Assembly (NCBI GenBank): GCA_002509325.1 | Contig: DADO01000019.1 | Span: forward strand, 1-10,471 | Source of the DNA: Methanosarcina sp. UBA402 | Lineage (GTDB): Archaea; Halobacteriota; Methanosarcinia; Methanosarcinales; Methanosarcinaceae | Reading direction: 5' to 3' | Length of the DNA: 10,471 bases | Part shown: positions 7,085 through 10,471 of the stretch, piece by piece | Layout of the letters: every line of letters begins with the position of its first letter | Numbering within the stretch: position 1 is the first letter of the stretch | Translations under genes and position numbers: made by a program | The notes under the pieces: generated by a model | The model's input: the letters and a program-made list of their open reading frames with translations, nothing else | The model's database searches: none | Told to the model about the DNA's origin: nothing

Positions 7085-7369
7085 ATGGTAGTTATGTTTA
7101 AACTAAAGGAAATAAAGAATAACGCAAAAAAGTACATAGAACTATGTAAACTTATATACTCAGACCCTCGAACTCCCAAAACTGCAAAAATACTATTATG
7201 GATAGCCATAGGCTATGCATTATCACCAGTCGATTTAATACCGGATTTCATACCTGTAATTGGACATCTCGATGACATAATAATCGTTCCTGTTCTTCTG
7301 TACATTGCAATGAGAGCAGTACCCAAAAACGTGTATATAGAAAATTATGTTCAGGTCTTAAGGACATAA
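7085..7369 (+). CDS. DUF1232 (YkvA-like) small membrane protein
   Basis: A 94-residue protein carrying the DUF1232 signature: Y44-A-L-S-P-V-D-L-I-P-D followed by F-I-P-V-I-G-H-L-D-D ending at residue 64. Hydrophobic segments before and after it (about 34-48 and 65-76) make it a probable two-helix membrane protein. The N-terminal 30 residues are basic and the usual K-lysine-rich, D-P-R-T-P lead-in is present. Family members occur widely in bacteria and archaea; the molecular role is not established. The start is ATG 7085 or ATG 7094 (three codons later); the TATA position suits either. It stands alone, with 285 bases to the next gene. Confidence 0.85.
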   Translation: MVVMFKLKEIKNNAKKYIELCKLIYSDPRTPKTAKILLWIAIGYALSPVDLIPDFIPVIGHLDDIIIVPVLLYIAMRAVPKNVYIENYVQVLRT

Positions 7370-7410
7370 GTTTTATCCAGAAAAGACTGTGCAATTTTAG
7401 GTTTTCGCGT

Positions 7411-7428
7411 TCTGAACTTCTATTCAGA
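7411..7428 (+). terminator. Weak hairpin after the DUF1232 gene
   Basis: TCTGAA (7411-7416) pairs with TTCAGA (7423-7428) around a 6-base loop, about 40 bases after the stop codon. There is no T run directly after it, so the terminator call is weak. T-rich stretches follow further on, near 7445 and 7472. Confidence 0.25.
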
Positions 7429-7654
7429 CAAAAAATCTGTAAAACTCCTTCTTATTTAGACCATAGACAGTTTAATTTTTATCTCAGATGGAAAAATCAA
7501 ACTTTTCCTGAACTTTTTTCCTGAACATTAATTCCTAAAAGTATATGCTCCATTGAATAGAAACAATACTTAACTTTGCCAGATGTACTTTTGAATCCAT
7601 TTCAGGTTCAATAAAATAGAAGCCTTATCGATTTTTAACGCGGGGGTATTAGAA

Positions 7655-8059
7655 ATGTTGATGATGGACATCATTACCTGGGAGCCGAAAGACTCCTTGA
7701 AAGTCGCGGAATTATATGCGAATTACGAGTACCCGAAGGACATAAAAGTTCTCGATGAATGGACTGACCTTACGGGCTACCGCACATTTGTTATTTATGA
7801 AACTGAAGATGAGAAAACCTATGCGGCTTCGGTCCTGCCATTCATGGGACTTTGCAGGTTTGAGACGTTCCCGATCATGAAACTTGACAAATTTATGCAG
7901 CTTGCTCAGAAATTTGCCGAGAAAGCCGGTGAGAAAGGATTCGGCGCAGAACGGGGTGAAGAAGCCTCAGGAGAACTTCTTCGGCAAATAGAGAACCTTG
8001 AAAAGAGAATTCAACGCCTTGAACATCATTCCTTTGTCCAGCAGGAAGATGTAACGTGA
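7655..8059 (+). CDS. DUF3303-family protein with C-terminal coiled coil
   Basis: A 134-residue soluble protein. The first 85 residues match the DUF3303 pattern as I remember it: M-D-I-I-T-W-E-P at 4-11, a Y-P-x-x-I-K-V-x-x-E-W segment at 26-36, D-L-T-G at 38-41, a short F-V-I-Y-E-T strand and an E-T-F-P-I-M segment at 70-75. This small alpha/beta domain is common in methanogens and has no assigned reaction. Residues 106-127 form a short amphipathic heptad helix (L-L-R-Q-I-E-N-L-E-K-R-I-Q-R-L), likely a dimerising coiled coil. ATG 7655 has GGGGGT at 7642-7647, 7 bases upstream. The radical SAM gene lies 360 bases downstream on the same strand, but a hairpin and separate promoter signals argue against co-transcription. 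Confidence 0.8.
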   Translation: MLMMDIITWEPKDSLKVAELYANYEYPKDIKVLDEWTDLTGYRTFVIYETEDEKTYAASVLPFMGLCRFETFPIMKLDKFMQLAQKFAEKAGEKGFGAERGEEASGELLRQIENLEKRIQRLEHHSFVQQEDVT

Positions 8060-8066
8060 AAACTTA

Positions 8067-8088
8067 GATCCGAAGCCGGATTTCGGTC
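8067..8088 (+). terminator. Hairpin after the DUF3303 gene
   Basis: GA-t-CCGAA (8067-8074) pairs with TTCGGTC (8082-8088), seven pairs with one bulge, 7 bases after the TGA stop. A TTTT run follows at about 8099 and a TTTTT run at about 8116. Probably a terminator or an RNA 3'-end stabiliser. Confidence 0.4.
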
Positions 8089-8325
8089 CTGCTTGGAATT
8101 TTCACCTCAAATTCATTTTTCAAGCTCAAAATGAGTTTAAACAAATTGGAAAAGAGAAAAAGTATTAAAGAAGATAAACAGTGGGTTTTACCCCCTAAAG
8201 TTACATTCCAATTATCTTCTTTCAAGTTTTTTCAAGGGCTGATTTTATATTTCCTACCTTATATTTCCCTTATATCTTGATCCACGCTATTCACCTATTT
8301 TTGCAGTAATCCCATTTAATCATAA

Positions 8326-8338
8326 AACGCTAAGCGTT
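8326..8338. promoter_or_regulatory. Palindromic operator candidate
   Basis: AACGCTAAGCGTT is a perfect dyad of two 6-base arms around a central A. It lies about 50 bases upstream of the TATA-like box and 80 upstream of the radical SAM start codon, a usual place for a dimeric regulator to bind. Confidence 0.35.
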
Positions 8339-8381
8339 AAGATGATGGTGATTTCGTATCAGGACAACTTAGAAAAGTACT

Positions 8382-8411
8382 AATATTTAAAAGAGATTAA
8401 CGAAAAAGGTG
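8382..8411 (+). promoter_or_regulatory. TATA-like box and ribosome binding site of the radical SAM gene
   Basis: AATATTTAAAAG from 8382 is a weak TATA-like match. AAGGTG at 8406-8411 matches the anti-Shine-Dalgarno of archaeal 16S rRNA and lies 8 bases before ATG 8420, fixing that start. If this box were the TATA, RNA would start too close to keep the ribosome site, so the real promoter may be further upstream. Confidence 0.35.
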
Positions 8412-8419
8412 TTTTAAAC

Positions 8420-9565
8420 ATGCCTTTTCATGTAATGCTGATCCCGACCCTCGGTTGTCCCGCTCAATGCAGTTATTGCTGGAGTTCCGAAGAGAAGTCT
8501 CCGATAATGAGTATCGAGACTATAAAAGAAGTGGTTGAGTGGCTTAGAGTTTTCAGAGGAGATCCCGTTACTTTTACTTTCCATGGCGGGGAACCTCTGC
8601 TAGCAGGGGCGGACTTTTACAGAGAAGCATTGCCGCTCCTGGTTGAGGGTTTAAGCCCTCGAAAAATAGCTTTTGCAATACAGACAAACCTCTGGAAAAT
8701 GACCCCTGAAATAGCCCAAATTTTTGCGGAATATGGGGTTCCTATAGGCTCCAGTCTGGACGGCCCAAAAGAACTTAATGACCTACAAAGGGGAAAAGGA
8801 TACTACGATAAAACCATGAGAGGCTATGAAATTGCCAGGGAGCATGGGCTTAACGTGAGATTCATTACCACTTTCACGTCCCATTCTGTAAAACTTAAGG
8901 AAGAAATTTTCAATTTTTATTTTGAGAAAGGTTTAACTCTCAAACTACACGCCTGCCTGCCTTCACTAAAAGGGGATAATCCTGAGAAATGGACGCTTGC
9001 TCCCGAGGAATACGGAGAACTCTTAATTTATCTTCTGGACAAATATCTGGAAAACCTGGGCCAAATTGAGGTTATGAATATTGATCACCTGTGCAAATGT
9101 GTATTCACAGGCAAGGGCACAGTCTGTACATATGTTGATTGTATGGGAAATACCTTTGCAGTTGGCCCTGATGGAAGCATATACCCTTGCTATCGTTTTG
9201 TTGGAATGCCCGAATATGTTATGGGTAATGTTTATGACCGCCCGACCATGGCAGACCTTGCCCAATCCAAAGCCTGGAAGCAGATGCACAGGTATAAAGA
9301 ATATGTGGACACAGCATGCGGCAAATGCTCCCATATCAAATATTGCAGAGGTGGATGCCCTTACAATGCAATAGTGCCTACTGGCGGCGAGATAAAAGGT
9401 GTAGATCCGCACTGCGTAGCCTACAAGATGGTTTTTGATGAAATAAACAAGCGTGTCAATGAGGAAATGTTCGGTGGTCCCTCAGAGATGGAGAATATGT
9501 TTTTGCCCCAGACCATGAAATCTTCAAAGCCAGGAATAATGTCGCTCATGCTTAAGAAACTTTGA
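8420..9565 (+). CDS. Radical SAM/SPASM enzyme, methanogen peptide-modifying type
   Basis: A 381-residue cytoplasmic iron-sulphur enzyme. The radical SAM CX3CX2C motif is C13, C17, C20, followed by G56-G-E-P59, which contacts S-adenosylmethionine. The C-terminal SPASM domain is complete: C241, then G252-x4-C257, then C300-x2-C303-x5-C309-x3-C313, and C332, enough for two auxiliary 4Fe-4S clusters. Further cysteines are 179, 225, 227 and 236. Such enzymes use a 5'-deoxyadenosyl radical to modify a peptide or protein, for example by thioether or formylglycine formation. The overall pattern recalls the methanogen family named after Mhun_1560, predicted to be peptide-modifying; that assignment is from memory. 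Anaerobic sulfatase-maturase-like is the alternative annotation. ATG 8420 has AAGGTG 8 bases upstream. It is probably a single-gene transcript, and I see no clear precursor peptide beside it. Confidence 0.9.
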   Translation: MPFHVMLIPTLGCPAQCSYCWSSEEKSPIMSIETIKEVVEWLRVFRGDPVTFTFHGGEPLLAGADFYREALPLLVEGLSPRKIAFAIQTNLWKMTPEIAQIFAEYGVPIGSSLDGPKELNDLQRGKGYYDKTMRGYEIAREHGLNVRFITTFTSHSVKLKEEIFNFYFEKGLTLKLHACLPSLKGDNPEKWTLAPEEYGELLIYLLDKYLENLGQIEVMNIDHLCKCVFTGKGTVCTYVDCMGNTFAVGPDGSIYPCYRFVGMPEYVMGNVYDRPTMADLAQSKAWKQMHRYKEYVDTACGKCSHIKYCRGGCPYNAIVPTGGEIKGVDPHCVAYKMVFDEINKRVNEEMFGGPSEMENMFLPQTMKSSKPGIMSLMLKKL

Positions 9566-9577
9566 GATAAGCTCAAA
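9561..9577 (+). terminator. Hairpin overlapping the radical SAM stop codon
   Basis: TTTGAG (9561-9566) pairs perfectly with CTCAAA (9572-9577) around ATAAG, and the TGA stop lies inside the first arm. No U-tract follows within 10 bases, so it may be an mRNA 3'-end structure more than a terminator. Confidence 0.3.
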
Positions 9578-10129
9578 ATGTACGGAATTTAAGACTCTGT
9601 GCTGTATTATGTGGGTTTAAAATATTGTTTTAGTTATAGAGTAGCCAAGCCACAAAGAAAACACTGATTCCGACTGTGATTTTCAACAACAAATGTTTTC
9701 CAAACTTTAGATATGCTACTTTACATTTAGTAAATGGATAGAAGTTACCCACTCAAAGCAGAGAAAAGTCTAAAAAATAAATCATTGGAACATAAGGAGT
9801 CTCTTAAATTCACGAACCGAAAAATCAGCCATATCAGAACCTCTATTCGTAAAAATTCAGTTATTTCATGTGGCACTAAAAAATAGGTAATTTGACTTTT
9901 CTGATACTTTTGTCAAAGCTACGTTAGGCTATCAACTTTTGTGAAAATTAATGATTTACAGGTTCATTGGCTAGTTGGATTGTACCTGAGTAAAAATGAT
10001 CTCTCAGTTATGAGATGTAATCCATTGGAGAATACCTTTAATATGCGCACTTATTCACGCATATATTACAATTCATTGGTCATCGGTTAAGAACTTTCTT
10101 CCATTTGCCAATCTTGCTTTTCACTTTTT
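9566..10129. other. Non-coding region between the radical SAM gene and the transposase
   Basis: AT-rich, with no open frame I would call. It contains a hairpin with 7-bp arms at 10041-10064. The end of the insertion sequence carrying the transposase should lie somewhere between about 10070 and the stop codon at 10130, but its inverted repeat cannot be identified without the other end. No cysteine-rich short ORF was found here on either strand. Confidence 0.5.
10041..10064. repeat. 7-bp inverted repeat with 10-base loop
   Basis: ATATGCG (10041-10047) is the reverse complement of CGCATAT (10058-10064). It stands out by its GC core in AT-rich DNA and lies just outside the likely end of the insertion sequence. 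It could be a small operator or RNA hairpin. Confidence 0.4.
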
Positions 10130-10471
10130 TCATTCAAACCATTCTTCTCTGAACCTTTCTCTATTTACATGTGGATCTAATGCTTGACTTTGATATACAC
10201 TCATCACTGTTTCAAAAGTTCTTTCAATTCCACATTTATGTAGAATGACTGACAATAAATTCGATGCATTTTCTGCAAATATTATGCTCCATCTTTCCTG
10301 AGTGTATCGAACCATTTTTTTTCTGGATGAGCTGTATTATTCCTTACTATAGAATAAATCCTTATGCTAACGATTAATGTCAATATTGCGGCCCAGATAG
10401 GTGCTTCAATTACCTGTTCATTCTTTGTATCCAGAACGTCAAGCGCGTATTTACAGACGATAAGACAGAAA
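10130..10471 (-). pseudogene. IS4-like transposase, 3' part, with frame change
   Basis: The minus strand encodes the C-terminal end of a transposase in two overlapping frames. From 10470 to a stop at 10282-10284 one frame reads a segment beginning K-Y-A-L-D-V-L-D-T-K-N with a long hydrophobic helix (A-A-I-L-T-L-I-V-S) and ending in A-H-P-E-K-K. The other frame, from ATG 10315 to TGA at 10130-10132, continues with M-V-R-Y-T-Q-E-R-W and ends R-F-R-E-E-W-F-E. Together they form one continuous IS4-type C-terminus. The junction is a run of eight A residues on the coding strand (10315-10322). A one-base backward slip there joins the frames, so this is either a decayed copy or a slippage-dependent gene. 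The 5' part, including most catalytic residues, lies outside the window. Family assignment is from sequence memory. Confidence 0.65.

Larger units (their letters stand above)
8060..8419. other. Intergenic region before the radical SAM gene
   Basis: Contains the terminator hairpin, then a low-complexity AT-rich stretch with three TTATAT strings at 8245, 8259 and 8270, then a 13-base palindrome and the promoter signals listed separately. An open frame at 8131-8280 (49 codons, ATG start, no ribosome binding site, hydrophobic C-terminus, no cysteine) was examined as a possible precursor peptide and is not convincing. Confidence 0.5.

Noticed and set aside
8245..8276. Three TTATAT strings as a multi-site promoter element
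   Set aside because: Spacing is uneven (14 and 11 bases) and such strings are common in AT-rich DNA.
8131..8280. 49-codon ORF upstream of the radical SAM gene, considered as a modified-peptide precursor
   Set aside because: It has no ribosome binding site, no cysteines and low-complexity AT-driven residues at the C-terminus.
9783..10079. Four CATTGG strings in the right-hand intergenic region
   Set aside because: Spacing is irregular and the string is short; no larger repeat surrounds it.

Overview
The window looks like a piece of a Methanosarcina-type genome, a methanogenic archaeon. It is AT-rich with long non-coding gaps. It has archaeal TATA-like boxes (TTTATATA, TTTATAAA), GGAGG/GGTG ribosome binding sites and U-tract terminators. 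Its gene families are typical of these archaea: a giant TPR protein, a DUF3303 protein, a methanogen-type radical SAM/SPASM enzyme and an IS4-like transposase. The genus is inferred from these traits, not from a database match.

Layout. Positions 1-564 are non-coding apart from a possible gene tail at the very edge, and probably carry the promoter and long leader of the next gene. Positions 565-5364 encode a 1599-residue protein made almost wholly of tetratricopeptide repeats. I count 44, in three arrays of 29, 3 and 12 separated by two charged linkers. A hairpin plus U-tract terminator follows. Positions 5432-6117 form a repeat-rich gap: three perfect 19-bp tandem copies, a 12-bp inverted repeat, a possible 33-codon ORF and a 117-bp element with the structure of a MITE. 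Positions 6118-6621 (minus strand) encode a small exported protein built from two near-identical 72-residue units with GxxxG runs and paired cysteines. After a further AT-rich gap come a DUF1232 (YkvA-like) membrane protein that may be leaderless (7085-7369), a DUF3303 protein with a C-terminal coiled coil (7655-8059) and a complete radical SAM/SPASM enzyme (8420-9565). The right edge (10130-10471, minus) holds the 3' part of an IS4-like transposase with a frame change at a run of eight A/T.

How the genes relate. Every gene is separated by 280 bases or more and most have their own promoter or terminator signals, so this is a set of single-gene units, not an operon. The most functionally suggestive item is the radical SAM/SPASM enzyme. 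It resembles the peptide-modifying enzymes of methanogens, but I could not find an obvious cysteine-rich precursor peptide beside it. The least explained items are the mobile-looking 117-bp element and tandem repeats at 5541-6042, and the duplicated GxxxG secreted protein.
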